Part shown: positions 34,638 to 44,122 of the stretch, in pieces
Layout of the letters: each line of letters opens with the position of its first letter
Numbering within the stretch: the first letter of the stretch is position 1
NCBI GenBank assembly: GCA_016793325.1
Contig: JAEUKI010000021.1
Span: 1 to 64,000 of the forward strand
Length of the DNA: 64,000 nt
Origin: Myxococcales bacterium
Lineage (GTDB): Bacteria; Myxococcota_A; Polyangia; Polyangiales; Ga0077539
Direction of reading: 5' to 3'
Made by a program: the position numbers and the translations under genes
Notes under the pieces: model-generated
What the model was told of the DNA's origin: nothing
The model's input: the letters and a program-made list of their open reading frames with translations, nothing else
The model's database searches: none

Positions 34638-35603
34638 ATGATGGACCCTTCGAGCAACGCTCGCCCCGCGGCGCGCGCGTCCTCCGTACGGCCGTTGCGG
34701 ATGTGCATCGTGGACATGAACGACGGCCACGAGAATCAAGCGATCCGTTGTTTTCGCCTGATTTGCACGGAGTTTCACAAGCACGTCCGCAAGACCAACC
34801 CCGACATCGAGCTCGAGCTCACGCACGTGTCCGTGCGAGACAAGTGCGAGATGCCCCCCCGAGACTGCGACCTCTACGTCTCGTCTGGAGGTCCGGGGTC
34901 TCCGTTCGACGGCGACGGAAAGCCCTGGGTCAAGGGCTACTACGACTTCCTCGATCACGTCGCCGACGACAACCAGCGCCGGGGCGCGAGCGCCAAGGCG
35001 CTCTTCGGCGTGTGCTACTCGTTCGAGATGATCGTTCGTCACTTCGAAGTGGCGACGATGGCCCCGCGCGCGTCGCGAAAGTTCGGCGTGATGCCCGTGT
35101 ACACGACGCGCGTCGGCCGCGAGCACCCGCTGCTCGACGCGTTCGGCGATCGGCTGTTCGCGTTCGAGCATCGCAACTGGGAGGCGATCGACCTCGCTGA
35201 GAACAAGCTCGAAGCCCTCGGCGGAAAGCTCCTCGCGCGCGAGTCTCGCGAAGGCCAAGACGACAAGGGCGTCGCCATCCTCGGGCTCGACGTCACGCCC
35301 GGCGTCGAGACGGTGCAGTTTCACCCCGAGGCCGATCGCGCAGGCGTCGTCGCGTGGGTGCGTCGTCCCGATCAAGCGACGGCGTTTCGCGAGGCGTACG
35401 GCGACGAGACCTACGAGCGCATGCTCAAGACTCTCGACGACCCGACGCGCATCGCGAGGACCTTCTCGATGCTCATCCCTGGATGGATGGTGCGAAAGTT
35501 CAACGGGATGGCCCAAGAGCGCGGCTGGGAGAAGGTCGGTCCGCCCGTGCAGGACATGGCCGCGTTCGGCACCGAGAGCGCTCGCGCCCAAGGCGCGAAC
35601 TAA
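34638..35603 (+). CDS. Class I glutamine amidotransferase-like protein
   Basis: The product is 321 residues. A flavodoxin-like N-terminus (MCIVDMNDGHENQAIRCF) is followed by the oxyanion strand LYVSSGGPGSP, the nucleophile Cys126 in LFGVCYSFEMIV, and the His229-x-Glu231 pair in TVQFHPEAD, the three elements of the GATase1 triad. The C-terminal 80 residues are helical (MLKTLDDPTRIARTFSMLIPG). No synthetase partner is fused or adjacent, so the ammonia acceptor is unknown. It could be a GMP-synthase-like or gamma-glutamyl peptide hydrolase. The ATG at 34638 is chosen; 34641 is an in-frame alternative. Confidence 0.85.
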   Translation: MMDPSSNARPAARASSVRPLRMCIVDMNDGHENQAIRCFRLICTEFHKHVRKTNPDIELELTHVSVRDKCEMPPRDCDLYVSSGGPGSPFDGDGKPWVKGYYDFLDHVADDNQRRGASAKALFGVCYSFEMIVRHFEVATMAPRASRKFGVMPVYTTRVGREHPLLDAFGDRLFAFEHRNWEAIDLAENKLEALGGKLLARESREGQDDKGVAILGLDVTPGVETVQFHPEADRAGVVAWVRRPDQATAFREAYGDETYERMLKTLDDPTRIARTFSMLIPGWMVRKFNGMAQERGWEKVGPPVQDMAAFGTESARAQGAN

Positions 35604-35679
35604 CCGAGCCGCGCTCGATCCCGCGGGTGGGGGGTCGCCTCGCGCCAACAGCGTCGCGCACGCTCGCGGCGCCAGCTGC

Positions 35680-37329
35680 TCAACCCCTGGCGTCGATGCG
35701 CGCGTCCGTGCGCGCGTCGCTCGACGCGTCGCCGCCGTCGCTGAAGCCCGCGTCCGCGCCGCCGTCGTCGGGCGCCGACGCGTCGACGGCGCCGGCCTCG
35801 GGAAGGCATGGATTCGTGCGGATCCCCGCGTTCACTTCGCCCTCGATCGCGCGGATCGGCACAGGGACCAGCGTCACGCCGAAGCTGATCGCGTTGCAGT
35901 CGACGTTGGGGTTGTTCACCGGCGCGTCGCCGACGACGTTGAGGTCCGCGCTCTGCGCGAGCGCGGTGTTCACCGCGAAGCGCTGCAACGGCTCGCACAG
36001 CCCGAGAAACGGCAGGTCGTTCGAGAGCTGTCGAACCTCGACGAACCCGCCGAGCTCGATCGGGCCGAGCTGCCGCCCTCCACAGTGAACGGTCCCCGAC
36101 GCGATGCCGCCCGACACGAGGAAGCGCGACTGACCAAACTCTGTCGCGAACGCGATCGGCGTCTGCGATCGCAGTCGAAGCACGATGCGCGAGCCCGCGA
36201 CGTAGCCGTTCGAAACCGCGTCCTCCGGGGACACCACGACGTAGCGATCGAGCGACCACACGTCGTTGCCGTCCCAGCGCGGCGGCTCCGCGGGGTTGTC
36301 GCCCGCGCGTCCGCGCGCGATCGGAAAGAGCAGCGCTTCGACCGTTCCATCGTCGCCCGTGCCCGAGTAGCCGCGCAGCTCGACGCCCATCGACGCTTCG
36401 CCGCGCGCGATCCCGCTGTTGATTCGCTCTTCGGACACGTTGTTGAGCGTCTGGAGGTACGGACCGAGGCGCGACGCAAACGCGTTGTCGCGTCCGTTCT
36501 CGCCGTCGACGACGACGCCGCCGGGGTTGCGACAGGTCGGAATCGCGCGGTTCATGCTCGTGCAGATCCCGTCGAGGTCCCAGCCGTGTCGTCGCCACGC
36601 GTCCGGGTTGGCCATCGTCGGCCAATCGAACCGCAGGATCCGCACGGCGAAGCACGGCCCGCGCTCGCACAGCCGAGCGCCCGCGTCCGGCGGCGGCGCA
36701 GGAGGGTTCGGAAGGTCGCGAGGCAGCGGCGGTGGACGCGCGAGCTGACAGCGCGACTCACGGTCTTCTTCGCCCGAAAACGGCGTGACGTAGTTTCCCG
36801 CGGGCATCCCGCCAGCGTCGACGTCCGCGCGAATCGTGTCGCAGCCGCACGCCGAACACGACGCGCACATCCCGGCTGTCCCTGCCGCGGCGAGCGTCGC
36901 GCAGTTGATCGTCAACAAGATCGGCACGACCCGCACGCGCCCCGGAATGAACTGCGACTCCGCGTTGACCGTAAACGATCCGCCGCGCGCGAGCTGCGCT
37001 TGCACTTCGATGTAGACCGTCCCGTTGTCCTCGGGCGCGTTCGCGTACAAGCCGACTTCGCCCGGCAATCGAAGGTCGCCCGAGAGCTGAAAATCTTTCT
37101 GCCACACGGCCGGGCCCATCGGCGCTCGTCGCGCTGTCACGATCAACGCGCGCAGGTCGATGCCCGCTTCGATCTGCGAATCGATGTGCAACACGAGCTG
37201 CGTCGGCGGCTTGTCCGCGCGACGACAGCCTTCGGTCGCGACGACTGCGCTCGCCGCTGCGCTCACACAAATCGCGCTCGAGTACGCTCGCGAAGTGCGC
37301 CGCATCCGTCTACGAAGCCCGTCAAGCAT
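35680..37329 (-). CDS. Large lipoprotein of unknown function
   Basis: The product is 549 residues with a lipoprotein-like signal (AICVSAAASAVVATEGC, Cys about 35). Regions include an N-terminal beta domain (about 40-160), a Cys cluster (CASCSACGCDT near 155), a Pro-rich linker (about 200-215), a central domain with GGVVVDGENGRDNAFASRLG and GTGDDGTVEALLFPIA, and an Asp/Ala-rich tail (DASAPDDGGADAGFSDGG). It is likely a surface lipoprotein. No family is recognised. Confidence 0.65.
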   Translation of the reverse strand: MLDGLRRRMRRTSRAYSSAICVSAAASAVVATEGCRRADKPPTQLVLHIDSQIEAGIDLRALIVTARRAPMGPAVWQKDFQLSGDLRLPGEVGLYANAPEDNGTVYIEVQAQLARGGSFTVNAESQFIPGRVRVVPILLTINCATLAAAGTAGMCASCSACGCDTIRADVDAGGMPAGNYVTPFSGEEDRESRCQLARPPPLPRDLPNPPAPPPDAGARLCERGPCFAVRILRFDWPTMANPDAWRRHGWDLDGICTSMNRAIPTCRNPGGVVVDGENGRDNAFASRLGPYLQTLNNVSEERINSGIARGEASMGVELRGYSGTGDDGTVEALLFPIARGRAGDNPAEPPRWDGNDVWSLDRYVVVSPEDAVSNGYVAGSRIVLRLRSQTPIAFATEFGQSRFLVSGGIASGTVHCGGRQLGPIELGGFVEVRQLSNDLPFLGLCEPLQRFAVNTALAQSADLNVVGDAPVNNPNVDCNAISFGVTLVPVPIRAIEGEVNAGIRTNPCLPEAGAVDASAPDDGGADAGFSDGGDASSDARTDARIDARG

Positions 37330-37366
37330 CGCCGCGAGTGTATCTCGTATCTCGACGGTGGCGCAT

Positions 37367-38302
37367 TTAACGCGGAATCGGGAACTCGTCCCACGAGACG
37401 TCCCGCGGCGCAGCCGGCGCGGTCTCGTAGATCACCGCAAACGTCACCGCGCCCGCGACCAGCACGCCCGCCGCGATCAACGTCGGAACGAGCCACGCGC
37501 GCGTCCCCGAGCCCTCGCTCGCCAAGCGCGCGTCCACGCGGACCACTCCGTCACTCGTCACGCGCACCGTCCGTCGATACACGTCGTATCGCGGCGCGCG
37601 CAGCTCGATCTCGTGCTCTCCGGGCGCGATCAACCGATCGATCGATCCCGTGGCGACCTCGCGCCCGTCGATCCGAATGATCGCCGTCGCGACGGACGAG
37701 CTCACGACGATGCGCCCGAGCCCGAGCGACTCGAGCGTCACGTCGAGCACCACGGTCGATCCAGGACGCAGCTCGACCTCGCGCCGCGACGTGCGAAATC
37801 CCTCGGCGCTCACCTCGATCACGTGCCGTCCTGGATCGAGCTGCAGCGCTTCGTCCCGTCGCTCGCCCATGGGCCTTCCATCGACGAGCAGCGTGGCGTT
37901 GGGCGGCGTGACCGTGAGCCGCAGCGACACGACCTGCGTGCGAAGCGCGTCGAGCTCCGCGCGGATCGACTGGAGTCGCGCGCGATCGATCCCGCGCTCG
38001 GGCGACGCGAGATAGCGCTCGAACGTCCCGATCGCGTCTCGAATGCGACCGAGTCCGCGCTGCGCGACCGCGACGTTGTAGAGCGCGACCGGTGAGGGCC
38101 GCAGCCGATAGCTCTCTTCGAAGGCCGCGAGCGCGTCGACGTACCGCTGCGCCTCGAGCGCGCTGATCCCGCGCTCGAACGCCTCTCTCGCCGGGTTGGG
38201 CGCGCGCTGCGCGTGCGCGGCGGGCGGCGCGATGACGGCCGTCGTCGCGCTCGCCACGACGACCCCCGCGAGCAACAACACCACGCGGGTCAGTCGTCGC
38301 AA
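37367..38302 (-). CDS. TPR-PEGA domain protein
   Basis: The product is 311 residues starting at a TTG just after the kinase stop, with a GGGAG site about 10 bp before it. It has a signal peptide (VVLLLAGVVVASATTAVIAPPAAHAQ), TPR helices (about 36-105), and PEGA domains (about 125-255, with TPPNATLLVDGRPMGERR and TAIIRIDGREVATGS). A C-terminal transmembrane helix (about 272-290) follows, then a short tail. It is co-transcribed with the kinase upstream, so it may be a substrate or extracytoplasmic partner of that signalling unit. Confidence 0.85.
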   Translation of the reverse strand: MRRLTRVVLLLAGVVVASATTAVIAPPAAHAQRAPNPAREAFERGISALEAQRYVDALAAFEESYRLRPSPVALYNVAVAQRGLGRIRDAIGTFERYLASPERGIDRARLQSIRAELDALRTQVVSLRLTVTPPNATLLVDGRPMGERRDEALQLDPGRHVIEVSAEGFRTSRREVELRPGSTVVLDVTLESLGLGRIVVSSSVATAIIRIDGREVATGSIDRLIAPGEHEIELRAPRYDVYRRTVRVTSDGVVRVDARLASEGSGTRAWLVPTLIAAGVLVAGAVTFAVIYETAPAAPRDVSWDEFPIPR

Positions 38303-38303
38303 A

Positions 38304-39836
38304 TCACTGCTCCCGATACTGCCGCTGGATGGTCAATCCGTTGCGGCGGATGTGCCGGATCACCCGCGTTCGCTGCGGTCGATTCGACGTGCGCGTCGTC
38401 GTCGCGTTGCCGGCGCTCGGAGCGGAAGCGTCGGGGTGCGCGCTGTTCGACGGGACGCTCGGGCGCTGCGCGTTCGCCGGGCGGGACTCGTGCTGCTGCG
38501 TGCTCGTGTGCGGCGTCGCGTTTGATTGTGTGTGCGGCGTCGAGTCCGCGTTGGTCGTCGCGGCGTTGGCGCGCGCGCGCTCGCTGTAGACGTACCAGCC
38601 GCCCACGCCGATCGCGGCGAGGAGCGCGAGCACGACGAGCGTCCCGATGACCTTCAATCCGCGTCGCGGGTCGACGAAGGCGCTGTCGTCGAGCACGACC
38701 GACGGGAGCTGCGGCTGTTGCGCGGGCGGCGCAGCGGCGGGCGGCGCGCTGAGCGGCGAGCGCGAAGGCGATTGAATGTGCGTCGTCGGCGCGGTGAACA
38801 GCGTCGTCGGCGGCTCGTTGGAGCCGTCCGCAGAGCTCGGCGCCTTCGGGAGACCGGGCGTGCGCACCTCGGCGCTCGCCACGCGCGAGCGACGCCGCAC
38901 GGGCTCGTCTTCGCCGTGAACGAACACCTCTGGCAGGTCGATCGTCACGCCCGAGTCGTGCGCGGCCTTCGAGAGCGCGTCAGCGAACGCCGCCATGTCG
39001 CGGTAGCGCTTGTCGCGGTCGGTCTCGAGCGCGCGGTGGATCACCGTCGCGATCGCCGGGGGAATATCCGGCATGAACAGCTCGATGCGCGGCGGCTGCT
39101 CGGTGATGATCTTCGTCAGCACGAGCGTCGCGGTCTGCGCGACGTACGGCGGGCGCGCGGTGAGCAGCTCGAAGAGCACCGTCGCGAGCGACCACTGATC
39201 GGTGCGCCCGTCGAGCGCGCGGTCGGCGCGCGCTTGCTCGGGAGACATGTAATCGGGCGTGCCGATCGCGACGCCCGTCTGGGTGCGCTTGTCGTTTTCG
39301 AGCTGCGCGTCTTGAAACTTCGAGATCCCGAAGTCGATGAGCTTCGGGATCGCGCCGTTCGGCGTCGTCGTGATGAAGATGTTCTCGGGTTTGACGTCGC
39401 GGTGCAGGATCCCGTGCTTGTGCGCGGCGTCGAGCGCGCTCGCGACCGGCAACGCGATCGCGATGGCCTCACCGACGCTCAGCGTCCCGCGGCGCTGCAA
39501 GATCGTGCGCGCGTCCTCACCGCGCAGGAGCTCCTGGACGATGTAGAGCGCGCCCGACGGCTCGCGCCCCATCTGCGTGACGTACGCGATGTTGGGGTGC
39601 GCGATGCGCGCGGCCGCTTCGGCCTCTTGCATGAAGCGCCGCGCGGAGACGTCGTCGACGGCGTACTGCGCGGCGAGCACTTTGATCGCCACCGTCTCGG
39701 AGCCGTCGATGGGACGCGCCTCGTAGACCGCGCCCATTCCGCCTTCGCCGAGCAGGCGTACGACACGATAGCGACCGGCGATTGGCTTACCGATCAGCAG
39801 GTCGTGCGCGAAGCTCTGCGGCGCGGAGGCGACCAT
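38304..39836 (-). CDS. Membrane-anchored Ser/Thr protein kinase (Hanks type)
   Basis: From the ATG at 39836 the product is 510 residues. Kinase motifs are complete: glycine loop GEGGMGAVYEA (30-40), VAIK with Lys52, HRDVKPEN (145-152), DFG (168-170) and GTPDYMSPEQ (192-201). A disordered Pro/Ser/Ala-rich stretch (about 300-390) leads to a transmembrane helix (about 400-422, VIGTLVVLALLAAIGVGGWYV) and a Thr/Ser/Asn-rich periplasmic tail. It precedes the TPR-PEGA gene by one base in the same operon. Kinases of this kind are abundant in myxobacteria. Confidence 0.95.
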   Translation of the reverse strand: MVASAPQSFAHDLLIGKPIAGRYRVVRLLGEGGMGAVYEARPIDGSETVAIKVLAAQYAVDDVSARRFMQEAEAAARIAHPNIAYVTQMGREPSGALYIVQELLRGEDARTILQRRGTLSVGEAIAIALPVASALDAAHKHGILHRDVKPENIFITTTPNGAIPKLIDFGISKFQDAQLENDKRTQTGVAIGTPDYMSPEQARADRALDGRTDQWSLATVLFELLTARPPYVAQTATLVLTKIITEQPPRIELFMPDIPPAIATVIHRALETDRDKRYRDMAAFADALSKAAHDSGVTIDLPEVFVHGEDEPVRRRSRVASAEVRTPGLPKAPSSADGSNEPPTTLFTAPTTHIQSPSRSPLSAPPAAAPPAQQPQLPSVVLDDSAFVDPRRGLKVIGTLVVLALLAAIGVGGWYVYSERARANAATTNADSTPHTQSNATPHTSTQQHESRPANAQRPSVPSNSAHPDASAPSAGNATTTRTSNRPQRTRVIRHIRRNGLTIQRQYREQ

Positions 39837-39945
39837 CGATTGACGTACCAAGAGTCTAACCCGACACGCGGTCGTCACGCACGACTCTCTGGAAATTTCG
39901 CATCGGCCGCAGTGGGAGATTCTCCTCCCAAGCGATGGTGTGCGC

Positions 39946-40533
39946 TCATGGCGGAAGGTTGGCGGCGCCCGGCGTGAGGCGATTCCGTGCGAACGCGCCC
40001 GTTCCGTTCGGGATTCGCCCCCAGCTCTCGCCTGCGGCCGCTGCGGACATCGGATAGTTCACGGTTTCGGAGACGAGGTCCGATGGCGCGACGAGGTGCA
40101 CGTTTTCGCCGCGCGTCGCGCTGATTCCGAACGTCCCGTGGAAGCACGTCATCGGTCCGCCGTCGGAGAGGCAACGCATCTGCGGCCCTGCGCCTGCGTC
40201 CGATTGATCGACGAGGACGACCACGTACTGACCGGGTTGCACCGTCGTTCCAGCGGGAAAACGCGCGACGTTCGTGAGGCGCGGGGCTCCGTCGGCCTCG
40301 CTGTCGGTCACGCCCCAGTTGCCGAGGTCGACCGCCGTCGAGCCCGTGTTGAAGAGCTCGATCCAGTCTTCGTCCGTCGCGCGGATCTCGTTGATCGTGA
40401 CCGCTGTGGGAGGTCCATCCGCGAGCACGCGATCGGCGGTCGCGTCGCCCGCGTCCGAGCCTCCGTCCGCGGGAGGCGCCGTCGAACACGCCGCGAGCAG
40501 CGCAGTGAGAAGCAAGGTCGTCGCGATTCGCAT
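39946..40533 (-). CDS. Lamin-tail-domain lipoprotein
   Basis: The product is 195 residues with a lipoprotein signal (TTLLLTALLAACS, Cys near 16) and an Asp/Ala/Gly linker. A lamin-tail-like beta domain (about 43-160) has the typical start VTINEIRATDEDWIELFNTGSTAVDLGNWGVTD and a PGQYVVVLVDQ strand. Bacterial copies of this domain are usually secreted or surface-bound and of unknown role. It lies between the kinase and the FPLF-repeat gene. Confidence 0.78.
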   Translation of the reverse strand: MRIATTLLLTALLAACSTAPPADGGSDAGDATADRVLADGPPTAVTINEIRATDEDWIELFNTGSTAVDLGNWGVTDSEADGAPRLTNVARFPAGTTVQPGQYVVVLVDQSDAGAGPQMRCLSDGGPMTCFHGTFGISATRGENVHLVAPSDLVSETVNYPMSAAAAGESWGRIPNGTGAFARNRLTPGAANLPP

Positions 40534-40604
40534 GAGCGTTGTGCGCAGAGTGTAGACCCAACGCCACGCTCGCGCTCACGGCGTCGCGCGACGAGCGCGC
40601 GTGT

Positions 40605-42560
40605 TCACAAATCGACGATCACGTCGCGATCGACGCGCGTCGTCCCTGCGCGACGCGGCCCAGACGTGTCCCGGTCCGCGTCGTTGTCCGCGCGGCCGTT
40701 GGGCGGCCGACGGTTGTTGATCGTCGCCCAGAACACGCGGGTCTGTTCGTAGTTTCCCTGTCGACGAAAGCCCGCGAGTCCGTAGAGAACAGACCAGTAA
40801 TAATCCCCGCGACGCGGCTCTCCGTACTGGAAGAACGGCGCGATGTCGTAGCCCCACGAGAGGCTCTCGCCGCTGCCGTGACGCCACCAGAACACGTCTG
40901 GAAACGCCCACCGCGTGTAGCCGCGACGATCGCCCACGTTCGCGTAGAACGGGAAGATCACCGTGGTCTGTCGGCCTTCGTCTTGATTTCCGATGTCCCA
41001 CACGAACGGGAAGAACACGTTGTGGTGCCAGCGTCGTCCCGCGGCCGAGTACCAGATCGGGTACACGTTCACGACGCGATGCTCGGGGGACGACTCGTAG
41101 TGAACGTTGGCCGCCACCACGATGCGCGACCGTCGCGTCTGGTCGTAGCTGTGTCCGAACACCGGCGTGATCGTCGTGTCGAAGCGACCCTCTTCGTGGA
41201 TGTGCGCGAAGAGCGGGAAGAACACCGTCGTCGAGCCAGTCGCGCGGCGGTTGTGCACGAAGTTGAGCACTTGAATCGTGCTCGATCCCGTGCGCGGCTC
41301 GCGGCTGTAGTAGAAGAACGGCGCGACGGCGTCGAAGCTCGAGACGCCGCGGTGGTTTTGATAGAACGGCAGGATGAGCGTGCTCTCGTTGCGCACGCGC
41401 GTGTAGCCGCCGAGCAGCGTCGCGAGCGTGAAGTGCTCGCGCGACGACTCCGTGTGAAACAGCGGAAACACCGTCGTTCGTGAGGACGTCCGGTCGTGCG
41501 CGTGGAAGAACACCGGCGCGAGGTTGACCGAGAGGCTCGACGACGTTCGCTCGGTCCAGAACGGTCCGACGACGGTGAGGTGTCTGTCGTTGAGGAGGTC
41601 GTTGCGCTGGAAGAACAGCGCAGGCCACACGAGCGTCCACCGAAGGTTCGGCGACGAGTGCCTCGCGACGAGCGGGATCACAGGGCCCGCGGTCCACGTG
41701 GTGCTCGAGCCGTCGCGCACGTACTGAAACAACGGCGTGATCGTGTGCTGACTCGTGCGGCTCCAACGGTGAAACGTGAGGAGCGCAGGGATGATCAAGT
41801 GCTCGCCTTGGAGCCTGCCGTTGGCGCCGAAGTTCTCGTAGTACGAGAACAGCGGAAACGCGCCGAACGCGAGCGAGCGCGCGCGCTCGGGTCCGCGCGT
41901 TCGATGAACCCACACGGGCGGAACGATCGTCGTCGAGTAGTTCGACCCGTCCGCGCTCGTGCCCGTGCCGTGATAAAACAGCGGAAAGAACGCGTCGGCG
42001 TTGGCTGTCCGCGACCGCAGCCGGTAGTACGGCGGGATGAGCAGCCAGCGCGAGTCGCGAACGCGGCTGTTCCAATAGAACGGAAACAGCACCGTCGTGT
42101 CGTGGTCGCGTCCCCACTCGCGAAGGTACGGCGGAAAGAAGAACCGCCTCGGCGCGCGGTCGTTGGGATCGGGCAGCTCGCCATCGCTCGGGATCATCCG
42201 CGCGCGCTGGTCCTCCGTGAGCGGTGCCTCTCGCGTCTCGGCAGCGTCCTCTGCCGGCGCACGCCCGCGCGCGCCTCCCGCGCCGTTGGCGCCCGATCCC
42301 TCGCCCGATCCTTCGCCAGACGTGTCGCCGCTCGTGTCGTTGCCTTCGACCTCGGGGTCCGTTGGCTGCGGTTGTGCCGGCTCGTCGACTGGGTCGGGCA
42401 GCGCGCCTCCGTCGTTGGCTCCGCCCGGCGTCACGCCTGCGTCGGCGCTCGGCGCGGTTTGCGCGAGCGCGCCTGCGGCGAACAGCACAGTCGCGACGGC
42501 CGCTCCGGTCGCGCCGATTCGATGCGCGACGGCGCGGTGCTTCCTCCGTCGGACGTTCAT
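40605..42560 (-). CDS. FPLF-repeat secreted protein, translationally coupled to hisS
   Basis: The 651-residue product starts at 42560, where its ATG overlaps the hisS stop (ATGA). A signal peptide (ATVLFAAGALAQT) and an acidic Gly/Glu/Asp linker (about 40-130) precede some fifteen degenerate units of about 35-40 residues. Each has an aromatic FFPLF-like core, such as TTVLFPFYWNSR, DAFFPLFYHG, TPLFQYVRDG, FFPLFAHIHE, FFPFVWDIGN and VIFPFYANVG. The alternation of aromatic strand and charged loop suggests a long beta structure, possibly an outer-membrane barrel or solenoid. The family is not recognised. Confidence 0.8.
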   Translation of the reverse strand: MNVRRRKHRAVAHRIGATGAAVATVLFAAGALAQTAPSADAGVTPGGANDGGALPDPVDEPAQPQPTDPEVEGNDTSGDTSGEGSGEGSGANGAGGARGRAPAEDAAETREAPLTEDQRARMIPSDGELPDPNDRAPRRFFFPPYLREWGRDHDTTVLFPFYWNSRVRDSRWLLIPPYYRLRSRTANADAFFPLFYHGTGTSADGSNYSTTIVPPVWVHRTRGPERARSLAFGAFPLFSYYENFGANGRLQGEHLIIPALLTFHRWSRTSQHTITPLFQYVRDGSSTTWTAGPVIPLVARHSSPNLRWTLVWPALFFQRNDLLNDRHLTVVGPFWTERTSSSLSVNLAPVFFHAHDRTSSRTTVFPLFHTESSREHFTLATLLGGYTRVRNESTLILPFYQNHRGVSSFDAVAPFFYYSREPRTGSSTIQVLNFVHNRRATGSTTVFFPLFAHIHEEGRFDTTITPVFGHSYDQTRRSRIVVAANVHYESSPEHRVVNVYPIWYSAAGRRWHHNVFFPFVWDIGNQDEGRQTTVIFPFYANVGDRRGYTRWAFPDVFWWRHGSGESLSWGYDIAPFFQYGEPRRGDYYWSVLYGLAGFRRQGNYEQTRVFWATINNRRPPNGRADNDADRDTSGPRRAGTTRVDRDVIVDL

Positions 42561-43900
42561 CCCGGAGCGCTCCCGCTCTTGGCGAGGACCTCGGTGACCT
42601 TCGCGACGATCGCGTCGCGCGGCACCGCGTTCTGCCGTCGCGTATCGAGCTCGCGCAGCTCGACGCGCCCGTTGTCGAGCTCTTGTTTGCCAACGACGAT
42701 CGCGCACGAGGCGCCCACGCGCTCGGCGTGTTGAAACTGTCGGTCGAGCTTTCCGAACCGCGTGTCGATGTGAACGACGATCCCCGCGCTCCGAAGCTCC
42801 TTCGCGATCGCGAGCGCCGCGCTCTGAACGCGCTCGGGCTCGTCGCGATCCACCGCGAACACAGCGCACGATTTCACAGCGGGCGCCGCGAGCGACGACT
42901 CGGGCGCCGCGATCAACAGCCGCTCGACCCCGAGCGCGAAGCCGACCGCGGGCGTGCTCTTTCCGCCGAGCTGCTCGATGAGCCCGTCGTAGCGGCCGCC
43001 GCCGCCGAGGGCGTCTTGCGCGCCGAGCGTCCCGCTCGTGTCGGTGATCTCGAAGATCGTTCGCGAGTAGTAATCCAGCCCGCGGATGATGGTGGCGTCG
43101 ACTTCGTAGGGCGTCCCGAGCGCGTCGAGCGCCGAGCACACGCGGTCGAAGTGACGACGATCTTCGTCGCCGAGCAGCTCCATCAACTTCGGAGCGCCCG
43201 CGCGGAGCGCCACGTCCTCACGCGCCTTGGAGTCGAGGATCCGAAGCGGATTCGTCTCGATCCGTCGTTGACTATCGGGCGAGAGCTTCTCGGCGAGGGG
43301 CTTGTAGTACTCGCGGAGGGCGTCGGCGTAGCGGCGCTTGGTGTCGCCGGAGCCGAGCGAGTTGACGCGCACTTTCGCCTGAGAAATACCAAGCGAAGTG
43401 ACGAAGCTGTACGCGAGGTCGACGAGCTCGGCGTCCACCATCGGTCCGCCGTCGCCGTAGACCTCTGCGCCGACCTGGTGAAACTGGCGGTAGCGCCCCT
43501 TGGCCGGGCGCTCGCCGCGAAACATCGGGCCGACGTAGTACCAGCGCGCGACGCCGCCGAGGTTGCTGATGCGGTGCTCGAGGTACGCGCGAACGGCGCT
43601 CGCCGTGCCCTCGGGCCGCAGCGTGAGCGACCGTCCTCCGCGGTCCTCGAACGTGTACATCTCCTTGGCGACCACGTCGGTCTCTTCGCCGATGCCGCGC
43701 GCGAAGAGCTCTGTGTACTCGCACATCGGCGTGCGAATTTCGCCGAATCCGTAGCGCTCGCACTGCGCGCGAAAGCGCTCTTCGAGCGCGCGCCAGCGGC
43801 CGACGTCCTTCGGCAACACGTCGTTCATGCCCGGAACGGACTCCACCCCTCGCTGACCCTTCGTCCCGCCGCTCGACTCGTTGCCCATGGAAACTTTCAC
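42557..43900 (-). CDS. hisS: Histidine--tRNA ligase
   Basis: The product is 447 residues from the GTG at 43900; an ATG at 43888 (MGNESSGG) is an alternative. It is a class II synthetase: motif 1 lies near PKDVGRWRALEERF, motif 2 in RYRQFHQVGAEVYG, histidine-specific sequence in GRYDGLIEQLGG, and motif 3 in GFALGVERLL. The C-terminal anticodon-binding domain starts near 340. It charges tRNA-His. The gene overlaps the next gene by 4 bp, so the two proteins are probably co-translated. Confidence 0.97.
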   Translation of the reverse strand: MKVSMGNESSGGTKGQRGVESVPGMNDVLPKDVGRWRALEERFRAQCERYGFGEIRTPMCEYTELFARGIGEETDVVAKEMYTFEDRGGRSLTLRPEGTASAVRAYLEHRISNLGGVARWYYVGPMFRGERPAKGRYRQFHQVGAEVYGDGGPMVDAELVDLAYSFVTSLGISQAKVRVNSLGSGDTKRRYADALREYYKPLAEKLSPDSQRRIETNPLRILDSKAREDVALRAGAPKLMELLGDEDRRHFDRVCSALDALGTPYEVDATIIRGLDYYSRTIFEITDTSGTLGAQDALGGGGRYDGLIEQLGGKSTPAVGFALGVERLLIAAPESSLAAPAVKSCAVFAVDRDEPERVQSAALAIAKELRSAGIVVHIDTRFGKLDRQFQHAERVGASCAIVVGKQELDNGRVELRELDTRRQNAVPRDAIVAKVTEVLAKSGSAPG

Positions 43901-44122
43901 CAGAGAAATTTCAGGAGAATCGCTGCTCGGACGGGGTTGGACTGCCCGGCGCGCTCTCGAAAGCGGCGCGGACGGTAGTCACGGGCCAACCCGAGGGTCA
44001 AGCCGCGCCGTACCACGAGCGCCCGCGCGCGTGGGACCGCGAACGCGACGGCGGTCACGAGACGTTCGATCGATTGCCATTCTTGCGTCGCGAGGTCGCT
44101 GCTACATTCCCCGTCCGCTGCC

